A stretch of DNA of 64,000 nt. It comes from Cryptosporidium bovis (Eukaryota; Apicomplexa; Conoidasida; Eucoccidiorida; Cryptosporidiidae). Made by a program: the position numbers and the translations under genes. The notes beneath the pieces were generated by a model. The model did no database searches. It was not told where the DNA came from and worked only from the letters and a program-made list of their open reading frames with translations. Where the stretch lies: the NCBI GenBank assembly GCA_009768925.2, contig VHIT02000011.1, positions 186,001 to 250,000 of the forward strand. Direction: 5' to 3'. Every line of letters begins with the position of its first letter. Positions within the stretch are counted from its first letter, which is position 1. Below are positions 19,010 through 27,915 of this stretch, one piece after another.

Positions 19010-19971
19010 TTCAGGCTATATTGTTATATATACACTGTGTTTAATACTATACTTTGAACTTTAATTCCGTTTGTTTGTCTATTTTTCCTAATTTTTCACC
19101 TTATGTGTAATCAAACTGTATTTTGTAAAGATAGTTCACAATTCAGTATTTCGCACCTATTGAAGACTTGCTATACCACTTCATGAGAAATAATACTACC
19201 GGTTTTTCACTGAAATATAATAACAATTAATCTTGTTTCCATTTACCTCGAGTGCCTTTTTTGCATCAAATTTAATATTATAATAAAGTGATTCAGGTTT
19301 TATCATTAAATAAGAAACAATCTTCTAACAAAATAAATATGCTCCTTTTTTATTGGATAAACAACAATCAATGCATAACTCTTCAAGTTGTGAGAAATTT
19401 ATATTTCTAATCTAAATATTCTTACACCAACAGTTTGAATAATAGATTTACACCCAGCACCTCATTTTCTTCCGAATCCGATACCTACATACTAACTTGG
19501 CGCCAAGCAAAGTACTTTTGTCCACTTGCCAGTGGCTAATAAGCGATTCAATTTCTATTGAAAGAAGGAAGGTGAAGAATAGAAAGAAAAGAAGACAACC
19601 GTAGTAATGGTAATGATTGACGCATGAATACTATCAATATGGTAGGATTAGGGCAAAACGAACTACTTTGAAAGAAAAGGCACACATCTTCAGAGGGAAT
19701 AATGTATTAGGTCTTTCTGTACTAAAATGAGAAAATTAAATTCAAGCCCGCTGTTTTGGCGGGGATATATGGTTTTACAGAAAACAATGGCCGCTAATGA
19801 ACCAAAAATAAAAGTAGTTTGAATAAATAAGAAAATATACATTGAATTTAAAGAGGAACAAAAAATACACAAATATATATATATTATTTCTGAAAGTGCC
19901 TTTCAACAATATATAAACATTTTTTGCTATACAATAGAGTTTGGTATTTATATATATAAACTGGGTGAAAG
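19010..19971. promoter_or_regulatory. Divergent promoter region, hypothetical / V-ATPase G
   Basis: This is 960 bases between divergent genes. It contains a perfect 12-base palindrome CTTGGCGCCAAG at 19496-19507 near its centre and a TTTTGGCGGGG element at 19754-19764, about 210 bases before the V-ATPase G start. No other gene signal was seen. Confidence 0.55.
19496..19507. promoter_or_regulatory. Perfect palindromic E2F-like box
   Basis: CTTGGCGCCAAG is a perfect 12-base palindrome. The core resembles E2F/DP sites (TTTSSCGC) and the E2F-like motif described upstream of Cryptosporidium genes. It lies in the middle of a divergent promoter, about 490 bases from each start. Confidence 0.55.
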
Positions 19972-20367
19972 ATGTCTATGGTAGGAAAGAATGGGACGGG
20001 TTCTTCTGCTCTTATTCAGAAATTGATGGATGCAGAAGTAAATGCGGACGAAATTGTTCGTCGTGCCAAGGAAAACAGAGTAGCGAAGTTAAAAGAGGCC
20101 CAAATTTCTGCTGAAGAAGAATTAAAGGCTTTTAAGGAGAGGGAAGAGGCTCAGTTTGAGTCAGAATTCAATAACCTCTCAGTAGAGGACACAGTTGATC
20201 AGGCCTTGGAGAAATCCACAGAAGAAGCGATAGAAATGGTCAAAAATGATTTTAAGAATAATGGTAGTGTGGTGGCAGACTTAATTCTCAAAAAGATACT
20301 TTCTGTGGACCTTTCTCTCCCACAAACAGTTGTTCATCTAGCAAAACTGGGAAGATTAAAGCAATAG
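19972..20367 (+). CDS. ATP6V1G: V-type ATPase subunit G
   Basis: This 131-residue protein has the family's usual length (about 115-125, slightly longer here). The N-terminal half is a highly charged helix with the conserved start LIQKLMDAEVNADEIVRRA and LKEAQ.SAEEE. Subunit G pairs with subunit E to form the peripheral stalks that hold the V1 sector of the proton pump still. The pump acidifies endomembrane compartments. It is a single exon. A second ATG two codons in (19978) is also possible as the start. Confidence 0.93.
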   Translation: MSMVGKNGTGSSALIQKLMDAEVNADEIVRRAKENRVAKLKEAQISAEEELKAFKEREEAQFESEFNNLSVEDTVDQALEKSTEEAIEMVKNDFKNNGSVVADLILKKILSVDLSLPQTVVHLAKLGRLKQ

Positions 20368-20557
20368 TGGAAACAACGAGAGGTACAGATATTTGAAAGG
20401 AAAGAAAACACTACTATGTGTTCCTAACACATGAGCGTGAAATATGCAAAATTTAATATATCAAATTTTCTCAATTATGTAGTCTTAAAACTTTTAAAAA
20501 GAGAAATGCAACAATAAAAGTAGTTATTATCAATTATTTGTTTATTAGTGTATTAAT

Positions 20558-21457
20558 CTATTTTTTTTTTTGGTTGCCTCCTTTTTTACTCACTAAATCA
20601 AGAAGCCATTCAGAAAGCAACTCCTTTTGCTCATTTATGTTGTTTGTATTTTGAACACATGTTCTAATATAATCTACTATATTGGATGATATCTCATCGT
20701 CTATATGATAGTCAAATTCAAGTTTTTCCTCCTCTAAATCAGCTCTATTTTCGTTTTCCGTGCTATTTGCATGAAAATTAAGTCTGAAAGGGGAGTATTT
20801 TGGATTAAATGCTCTACAGGATTTTTCTATTGAGTCCTTAACACTTCTGTGGATTTTATACATTGCCTTTTTAGGGTCGTTTCTAATGCACTCTGACATC
20901 TCGTAATTGCCACCTGCTTTACTTTCTTGTATATTATAAGTAACTAGTTCCGGGAGATAGAATATATTCTTAATAAAGAACAACAATGCGAGTATATTAC
21001 TTTGAATCTTAATCATCCATTCTTTTGGAATTAATAGTAAACCTGAAACATTATCTACTAATGGATGAGTTGGAGGATTCAAAAACTCAACCAAGTATTC
21101 ATTACTCTCGGCATTCTCAATTGAATCTTCATCATTTACTTTGTTGTCGCCTTCATTATTTATTATTATTTGAAATCTGTAGAAGGATCCTTCATACAAA
21201 CCTGAACGTACAAATATTCCACATTGCCATATATTTGAGTTTTCATATTCCGGTATTATGTACAATCCTTCCGGTGAAAACTCAAGCAAGCACGAATAAT
21301 TAATCAAATTTTTGTAACTCAGAACTATTTGTTTTACGAGTTTGTCCTCGTTATTTTTATTTGAACGCTTTAATAACTGATCTGATTTTATTGAAAAGTA
21401 TGTTAGTCTCGAGTTATCCACCTCGAGTGTAATTGGGTTCCAGAGACCTAGATTCAT
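20558..21457 (-). CDS. FTS/AKTIP-like ubiquitin E2 variant
   Basis: This 299-residue protein contains an E2-like fold at about residues 45-190. The segments PEGLYIIPEYENSNIW, GIFVRSGLYEGSFYRFQI, NPPTHPLVDNVSGLL and FFIKNIFYLPEL align with FTS/AKTIP. The catalytic cysteine and the HPN motif of active E2 enzymes are absent; HPLVD stands in their place, as in FTS. In animals FTS binds HOOK proteins and FHIP to link cargo to dynein. In Toxoplasma a HOOK-FTS complex is needed for microneme secretion and invasion, so a role in apical vesicle traffic is likely here. The C-terminal 100 residues are charged and not conserved. Confidence 0.8.
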   Translation of the reverse strand: MNLGLWNPITLEVDNSRLTYFSIKSDQLLKRSNKNNEDKLVKQIVLSYKNLINYSCLLEFSPEGLYIIPEYENSNIWQCGIFVRSGLYEGSFYRFQIIINNEGDNKVNDEDSIENAESNEYLVEFLNPPTHPLVDNVSGLLLIPKEWMIKIQSNILALLFFIKNIFYLPELVTYNIQESKAGGNYEMSECIRNDPKKAMYKIHRSVKDSIEKSCRAFNPKYSPFRLNFHANSTENENRADLEEEKLEFDYHIDDEISSNIVDYIRTCVQNTNNINEQKELLSEWLLDLVSKKGGNQKKK

Positions 21458-22510
21458 CTAATATAATGGTAAAAAATGAAGTTACAGTAATTGTGTTAAC
21501 AAATGTAATTCTGTTTCTTTCTAAATCAAACACTTAATAACAACAATAAATCTTTATTTTCTCCTTTTATTTCCAGGAAATAAAGTGATATATTTATGTA
21601 CTCTTCTTAATATGTATTACTTTACTTAATGTGATTCGTATTCTAAAATTCCTGTGATAAATGTATAGAGGTGTTAAAACCTCTTTTTTTATATTTCTAA
21701 TGTTAATAATACTACTGCTATAATAACAACTGCTATTACTGCCACCACCAAAATCTAATTCTGACGATAGTAATAATGTTATAAAAAGTGTTGAATTTAT
21801 TCCAATTTATTTATGCATTGGTTACAGAAAAAGTGATATATTTCCGTTGCCAGTGTTTTTTCTTACAATGAAAACAAAATCATTATGATTATTGAAAAAA
21901 ATTACACACTGCGATTTTCACACTAATTTTTTGCCTGCATTTTTTTTTGCAATTGTTTAAATATAAATATTTAGGCGGTCATATGTGGCGGTAATTGTCT
22001 TTATATTTTCTCCTAATAAATACAAACTTGTGCATGTAGTAACTATTAAAAATGTTAGATAATGATGTAATTAAGCATTTGTTTGGTCTAAACAGTGTAT
22101 CAACCACAATATTTTACCTAAACATTTAATACAGAATTATCAAAGGGCGACGTTTACAATGTTAATATGGATGATTGAGTGTTATTTAATTTTTTACGTT
22201 TGCATTATTAACTAATTGTATTTCGTTATTGTGTTCGATTTTGTTTATTTTTATTAATTAATAGACTTTTGCTCTAAGAGGAAAATACAAAGGAGAAACA
22301 ATGTGTATTGTAGTCCCCCTTATCCAAATCAGCCAAGTGCGGAGTACCTAACATCTCCTTAGTGTTCATGAATAAATAGAAGCAGGAAGACGGTAAAAAT
22401 GAGAGTCATCGAATTATTTGTGATTTTAATATAGTGATTGCGGAATACTACAATACTGACAAAAAGAGAAGTAAATACAAATTTATTAATGCATGTATAT
22501 TAAATGTTAT
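21458..22510. promoter_or_regulatory. FTS-like gene promoter region
   Basis: This is 1.05 kb between two minus-strand genes. It carries a pair of boxes, TAGGCGGT (21972-21979) and GGCGGTAA (21987-21994), in the same orientation 13 bases apart. A 6-bp hairpin followed by a T run (AGAGGT...ACCTCT then T7, 21667-21690) is present. A slightly GC-richer patch at 22280-22430 has no convincing frame. Confidence 0.45.
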
Positions 22511-25500
22511 CTATTGAAAAAACTTGAGGGTAATTGTGGCTGAAACAGGTTGGTGATCACTAGATAAATATCTTGGATCACTTTTATATTCTGTTATAAT
22601 TGCAGAGGCATTTTTGAATGGCTCCATTTGCTTTTTATGTACTTGAGAATCTTGTTTATTCCTTTCATCGGGCTTATAAATTAGAATTCTGTCACACCAG
22701 GATGGCGTTCTAGATTGGTCATAAGAGTACTCTCCGATAATAAATTTATAAGTTGGTAAAAATGATATATCCTCTTCATATAATACACTAAATGGATCTG
22801 TATTAGTTCTTTTCTCAGATATAAATTGATCATAACGAACAAGTTCCCCATATCTTTTATTTTGAAGCAGCTCAAATGTTTCCTGTTTTGGAATTTGAAT
22901 TCTAAAGTTAAAATCTCCAGCTAATACCACAAAATCATGGTCCAATAAAGAGCTTCCGTATTTAAAGTATTCATCAATGTAATTTTGATTTTGTTGTTTA
23001 GATTCAGCAAATATCTGAGTTTGGAGTATCATTTTAAGTTGAGAAACTCTGTCTTCATGATTTTGTTCACCTGAAGAAAGATGAACATTTGTAAAGGCAA
23101 TTGTGCCAAATCTATGTAAATTGACCCTAACTATAACAGCACCCTTGTTCCCAGTATTTCCCATGAGTCCTAATTTCAAAGAAGAAGACTCTACGGACTT
23201 AACAAAATGGTAAAGTGGTTTTCTTATAAACACTATACAAAATAATCCAACTAAACTTGTGCTGTGAAGTTTTACATAGTCATCACCCAATGTTTTAATT
23301 GCTTTTAATTCAAAAGAAGCCTCTCTATTTTTGTCGTTTTGATTGAACATAACTCTAACACCACTCAATTCAACAATTTCTTGCAGACAAAAACATACAA
23401 TGCTCGTATTCTTGTAAAATTCAGATTTAACCCAATGGGATATAGGTGTTTGGGGGGTCTGTCCAGCCAAATTCCATGTTCCCACCCAAATTGTTAATTT
23501 CTCACAATTTTCACCAGCATTGTTTGTTAAATTGCCATTGCTTGAAGTATTAAAGTTAATCATGTTTTTAATTAATGAAACCTCTAAATTTGAGTTAACT
23601 GGATGTCTATACAAAAGACAGTCAATGTACTGTTGTCTAGATGAGTCCTCAAAGGCATTATGGTAAAGCCTTCTTAGGGATTTAAGTGCGTGATCAAAGT
23701 TCGTTGAAAATGAGACCTTTCTGTTCTTAATCACTCCACTAAATACGCTTCCTGCACCTGTGTAAAGCTCACTTATTACGTCACCATTTTCGGCCCAAAG
23801 CAAACTAAATGAATCCTTCAATGTAACAATCCCCATTCCATTAAGTAAGCATTTTTTAAACACATCTTTTATTTTTGAATTATATGATGATGGAAGTGGT
23901 TCAATATCAATCGTACTTCCCTCAATGCTAATTAGAGATGTGGGACGAATCGGAGCAGTATTTATGTTGTTGTTTATTGAAAAAAAATCAGGATTTTTAC
24001 CTGTCTGATGATCGGATCTTCTTTTCGATACAAATGAATGTCTATCTCCTCTCTTAAATGTATTACGTTCGTTTTTAATTGAAATGTTATCTGTATTGTT
24101 ACCACTTGAAACAAGTAATTTATTATTACTTGCGAATTTTTTTTGTAACTCGAGTAAATCACAAGTATCCGAAAAATAACCATTATTTGTATAAGAATCA
24201 AGTAATGAAAAATCATCATCATATAATTGGTTTTTTAAATGTTTGAGGTTTAAATCAAACCAACCAAGATGCGTAAGTTGACTATTAACTAAGGCATTCA
24301 TAAAGTACTCATAATTTACTTGCTCATTCTTATTTTTAATGTGTTTATCCAATTCACATTCTACTGAGTTGGTTGATATTGAAATAACCAGATCTACGAA
24401 CCAAGTCCAAGCTATATACCATTGCAATGCATTTGTTCTGTCCAAACAATCTAGACAATTTGTTCTAATTATACCTTTTTGCCTTTCCAAAATAACGAAT
24501 AGATTATCATTGGGATTAACATTATCAACAAGAGCCTGTTGATTACTCTCAAATTCGTCCAAATTCAACAAATTGGCAAAAGTAACAGAGTCGCTACAGT
24601 CATCTTGTTTAAAACTATTACCACCTGATTCACCATTCGATTCACTGTTATTTTGATAAGTATTGCCTTGTTTAAAAACACCATGAAAATACCCTATTTT
24701 AGTTCCAATCTCTTTTGCTAATTGCGAAATAAATGTATTTAGAGCATTTTCAAATCCCAAATTCTTAGTTTGTTGGTGATAATCATAACATTTGTATATT
24801 ATTGGGCATGCTCTGTTGCTGCAATTGCAATAGGCGTTGGTATGGGAATTAGTATTGTTTTTATCTATATAGCAATTACATCTTAAACCAGTTGGAGAAT
24901 CTTCAAAGTAGTGAGTATTCTCAAGCTTATTCTTTAAATTTAAATTGTAGTGATTAATTTCTTTTTTCAGGCCCATACTTAGTGATTGTTCATGAGAAGA
25001 AGAACCTAGAAGATTTACATAAACTACCTGGCCATAAATATCGGAAAGTTTTTGATGATGTTTTTCAAATATATAATTAGAATAGTCATGGTCAAAACAA
25101 GTAATAGAGCATGAATTCACTCCAGTTTGTTCCCAAAATAACGGTATCGACCCTCTTATTTGTACAAAAGAAAACCAATGATCCGTGTTGTTTATGCATA
25201 TTTGAAGTTCAGACTCAACAAAATTAGCAACATTTGCATCATCATCTATTCCTCTCGCATTAAAACGCGTACCACCTCTTTCCCACGATCTCCTAGAAAA
25301 TAAAACAACGTCATAGCGTGTAAGCATATCTACATGATCTTCGTAACACATTTTACAAACAAATCTTTTTCTGTTTAATGTATCTTGTATTGAATTTTCA
25401 AATTCATCGATATCTGTAAATGAATTAATCATACTCATTCTTAAAGAGAGTATTTCACTGCCTATTTTAACGTATCCAGGACCTTCAGGAGAGGTAACGA

Positions 25501-27247
25501 TTGCTTGGTTACAAAAATAACCTTGTACAAGTGGGGTAACCCACCTAGGATCTGCCCCTGATATAATTAAAGGAAAGGATATTCTTTCATTCCATATAAA
25601 TCTGGAATCTCCCGTAAGTATGTATGCTTTTTTTCTTTCTTCAATATAAGACAATTTGTTATGGTGTTTTCCAACTCTTTCATAGTGATCATTCCAGGAA
25701 TTTTCAAACTTTTTTTGCAATGTACGAGTAAGATCTAAATCAAAACTAAAGTAAAATCCTCCAGACGAAATCATTTTTGTGACACCATCAAGCAAAAGCC
25801 TTAAACTTTCTCTTCTTTCAGTAAGAAGCTCGTCTATTGAAGTATTTAAATTTGATTCAAAAAACTCTTCTTTTTTTTCTTCTTTTTCAATATATCCGTT
25901 ATAATTTTTACTATTTATATCATTAATATTTGTTTTGCAAGTTCCACCTTTATTACTCTCAATGTTAATATTGATATTATTTGTGTCGCCAGTCAAGTTA
26001 TGATTGGTTCCTGTTGCTGAAGATAAGGCTGTTGTCACTGAGCCAATTATTCCTGTTGATACATTAATTAAGGAATTGCTTAACCAATTCGAGCTTGAAT
26101 CTCCTAAAAAAGATGAAAATGTCTCCTTTTTGCTTCTTATTGGTGACATTTTTTCAAGTGTTTTCGAAACTCTATTTAACCACTCCATTTTTTCCTTGTG
26201 TCTATTATTCTTTATATTACCAGATATGCCATTGTTATTTACACTACCTGAATAACCTGTTAAACTAAAATTAGTAATGTCATTTCTACTAACTTCGTAT
26301 GTTGGATTGCTCCTCGGAAAATCGCTTCTTGAAATTGATGGGATATCTCTTCTTATTTTATTAATTAACTGATCCTCTTGATTATTAAACTGCTCTTCTA
26401 ATGAGCAGGATAATAATGGAAGTGCCAATGTTTTAGTCACTCTATTAATAGTTTTGTAACTGCCATTTTGGTAAATTACAGAAGAGCATTCTTTATTAGA
26501 AGTCACTAATAAGAATGGTTCCTCAAATAAAGACAAAATACCAAAAATGGCAAATACATCTAAAACCGCAGTGGAATAACTTGAAAATTCTACTTGATTA
26601 GATTTAGCGTGTCCTTTTGAAGATGAGTTTGATTCGCTATATTTACCAGTATTTACTTTATTTGAATTAATTGATGAAAACATTGAATAGTTGCTTGTTT
26701 TTAAAGCATTTTTTACATCATTATTTTCCCATGGATTGACTACAAGTATTCCACTTTCGTCTTTTTCAAGTAAACTACCTACTATATTTTGGTCTTCTAC
26801 AGAAACAGATTCTAAAAGTTCTGGAAGACCGTAAAGTGCTCTTAACTCATGAAGAAGTGGTAGGTCTTCCTCAGATGTTATTTCAAATATACAGTTTTCA
26901 CTAAAATCTATCATTTGTCTTGTCTCGAAATTAATTTCATCCAATTCGAAACTTTCACACACCTTATAAAGAAACTCATTTTTGCTCCTCTTCTCCCTAT
27001 ATTCCAACATTCTTTTTGTGCTGTAAACATTATTTGTTTGAGATAAACTCCTTGGCCTTAGTATAACTAATCTAGGGAATGTCGTTTTTTTTTCTTCAAA
27101 CAAAGACACTTTTGAGCCAGTATGATCATAGTCATACTCCTCTACAGATATCTCGAAAGCCCCAGTAAACGTATGAATCCTAAAATAAAACTCTTCTGAA
27201 CAGTTACCATTATGTACACATTTCCACTGGTCCTTCGGACATCCCAT
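22511..27247 (-). CDS. Synaptojanin-like Sac and inositol-5-phosphatase protein
   Basis: This is a single-exon protein of 1578 residues with two phosphoinositide phosphatase domains. The Sac1-type domain spans roughly residues 480-1010, and its catalytic RTNCLDCLDRTN motif has Cys931 and Arg937. The 5-phosphatase domain runs from Trp1254 (WVGTWNLAGQ) to the end, with NKGAVIVRV, AGDFNFR, PSWCDRIL and SSDHQP, all catalytic motifs intact. This Sac-then-5-phosphatase order is that of synaptojanins, which strip PI4P and PI(4,5)P2 from endocytic membranes. There is no C-terminal proline-rich tail. The N-terminal 450 residues include Asn- and Ser-rich insertions, as is common in apicomplexans. It probably acts in endomembrane phosphoinositide turnover. 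Confidence 0.93.
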   Translation of the reverse strand: MGCPKDQWKCVHNGNCSEEFYFRIHTFTGAFEISVEEYDYDHTGSKVSLFEEKKTTFPRLVILRPRSLSQTNNVYSTKRMLEYREKRSKNEFLYKVCESFELDEINFETRQMIDFSENCIFEITSEEDLPLLHELRALYGLPELLESVSVEDQNIVGSLLEKDESGILVVNPWENNDVKNALKTSNYSMFSSINSNKVNTGKYSESNSSSKGHAKSNQVEFSSYSTAVLDVFAIFGILSLFEEPFLLVTSNKECSSVIYQNGSYKTINRVTKTLALPLLSCSLEEQFNNQEDQLINKIRRDIPSISRSDFPRSNPTYEVSRNDITNFSLTGYSGSVNNNGISGNIKNNRHKEKMEWLNRVSKTLEKMSPIRSKKETFSSFLGDSSSNWLSNSLINVSTGIIGSVTTALSSATGTNHNLTGDTNNININIESNKGGTCKTNINDINSKNYNGYIEKEEKKEEFFESNLNTSIDELLTERRESLRLLLDGVTKMISSGGFYFSFDLDLTRTLQKKFENSWNDHYERVGKHHNKLSYIEERKKAYILTGDSRFIWNERISFPLIISGADPRWVTPLVQGYFCNQAIVTSPEGPGYVKIGSEILSLRMSMINSFTDIDEFENSIQDTLNRKRFVCKMCYEDHVDMLTRYDVVLFSRRSWERGGTRFNARGIDDDANVANFVESELQICINNTDHWFSFVQIRGSIPLFWEQTGVNSCSITCFDHDYSNYIFEKHHQKLSDIYGQVVYVNLLGSSSHEQSLSMGLKKEINHYNLNLKNKLENTHYFEDSPTGLRCNCYIDKNNTNSHTNAYCNCSNRACPIIYKCYDYHQQTKNLGFENALNTFISQLAKEIGTKIGYFHGVFKQGNTYQNNSESNGESGGNSFKQDDCSDSVTFANLLNLDEFESNQQALVDNVNPNDNLFVILERQKGIIRTNCLDCLDRTNALQWYIAWTWFVDLVISISTNSVECELDKHIKNKNEQVNYEYFMNALVNSQLTHLGWFDLNLKHLKNQLYDDDFSLLDSYTNNGYFSDTCDLLELQKKFASNNKLLVSSGNNTDNISIKNERNTFKRGDRHSFVSKRRSDHQTGKNPDFFSINNNINTAPIRPTSLISIEGSTIDIEPLPSSYNSKIKDVFKKCLLNGMGIVTLKDSFSLLWAENGDVISELYTGAGSVFSGVIKNRKVSFSTNFDHALKSLRRLYHNAFEDSSRQQYIDCLLYRHPVNSNLEVSLIKNMINFNTSSNGNLTNNAGENCEKLTIWVGTWNLAGQTPQTPISHWVKSEFYKNTSIVCFCLQEIVELSGVRVMFNQNDKNREASFELKAIKTLGDDYVKLHSTSLVGLFCIVFIRKPLYHFVKSVESSSLKLGLMGNTGNKGAVIVRVNLHRFGTIAFTNVHLSSGEQNHEDRVSQLKMILQTQIFAESKQQNQNYIDEYFKYGSSLLDHDFVVLAGDFNFRIQIPKQETFELLQNKRYGELVRYDQFISEKRTNTDPFSVLYEEDISFLPTYKFIIGEYSYDQSRTPSWCDRILIYKPDERNKQDSQVHKKQMEPFKNASAIITEYKSDPRYLSSDHQPVSATITLKFFQ

Positions 27248-27915
27248 TATAATTTATATACCTTCGCTTAAGTAAATTATAGAAAATATAACTACACAAG
27301 TGAAAGAAGATCAAACCCTCAAAAAAAGGGACAAACTCAGACCTTGAATATTGCGGATCTACTCACACCTCTGCAATATTCAATGTTCCTGTTGTTCTAT
27401 ATTCTAATTTATATTTTTTTAATTCATTATTATAATATATCTTCCTACACATATTTCTTGCTTGTTAAATCCGTTGAGGCGCATTCGGTACCGCGCGCGC
27501 CAATTATTAGTAAATGACACGGCTTGCTTTAATTGTATACAGTAATAAAAGACTAATATAAACAAAAGAATGTATGTAGTCAAGATCTACAACTCTTAAT
27601 GATTATTAAAAAAAGAATAAAGTGTGATAGCACATGAGTTTGTGTCTACCTTTCTTTCTGTTCACGCTAGCGACTGGGATTGTGCCTACTACTGCATCTC
27701 CTGCTACAGAGGGCCTTTTCTATTTAGCTCCTCACATTACTTGCATTAAATAGAAATTTAATTGGTATCATTAAAATAGTGTAGTATTGAAACATGTTTG
27801 TATGAAAATGCGGTTTTTGTTATGAAAAACTAGTTAAAAAGTAGTGATATAGAAGGCAGAAGAAACAGTGAAAGATAAAAATTTCTTATATTCAAATGGG
27901 AATAAACAATTTGAA
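27248..27915. promoter_or_regulatory. Synaptojanin-like gene promoter region
   Basis: These 668 bases lie between two minus-strand genes. A GC-rich element containing GCGCGCGCC lies at 27493-27501, followed by AAT, 240 bases upstream of the synaptojanin start. A GC-rich island at 27634-27753 holds a short plus-strand ORF, listed separately. Confidence 0.45.
27634..27753 (+). CDS. Possible small secreted peptide (39 residues)
   Basis: An ATG frame of 39 codons encodes MSLCLPFFLFTLATG followed by IVPTTASPATEG and a short tail ending in HITCIK. The first 22 residues look like a signal peptide with a plausible cleavage site after TTA. The ORF lies in an island whose G+C (near 45%) is well above the flanks, and a GC-rich promoter-like box lies about 130 bases upstream. 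No homologue is known to me. It could be a real small gene or a chance frame inside an RNA gene or promoter. Confidence 0.35.
   Translation: MSLCLPFFLFTLATGIVPTTASPATEGLFYLAPHITCIK

Noticed and set aside
21667-21690. Hairpin plus T run resembling a bacterial intrinsic terminator
   Set aside because: This is a eukaryotic chromosome; a 6-bp stem followed by T7 is expected by chance in such A+T-rich sequence, and no RNA gene precedes it.
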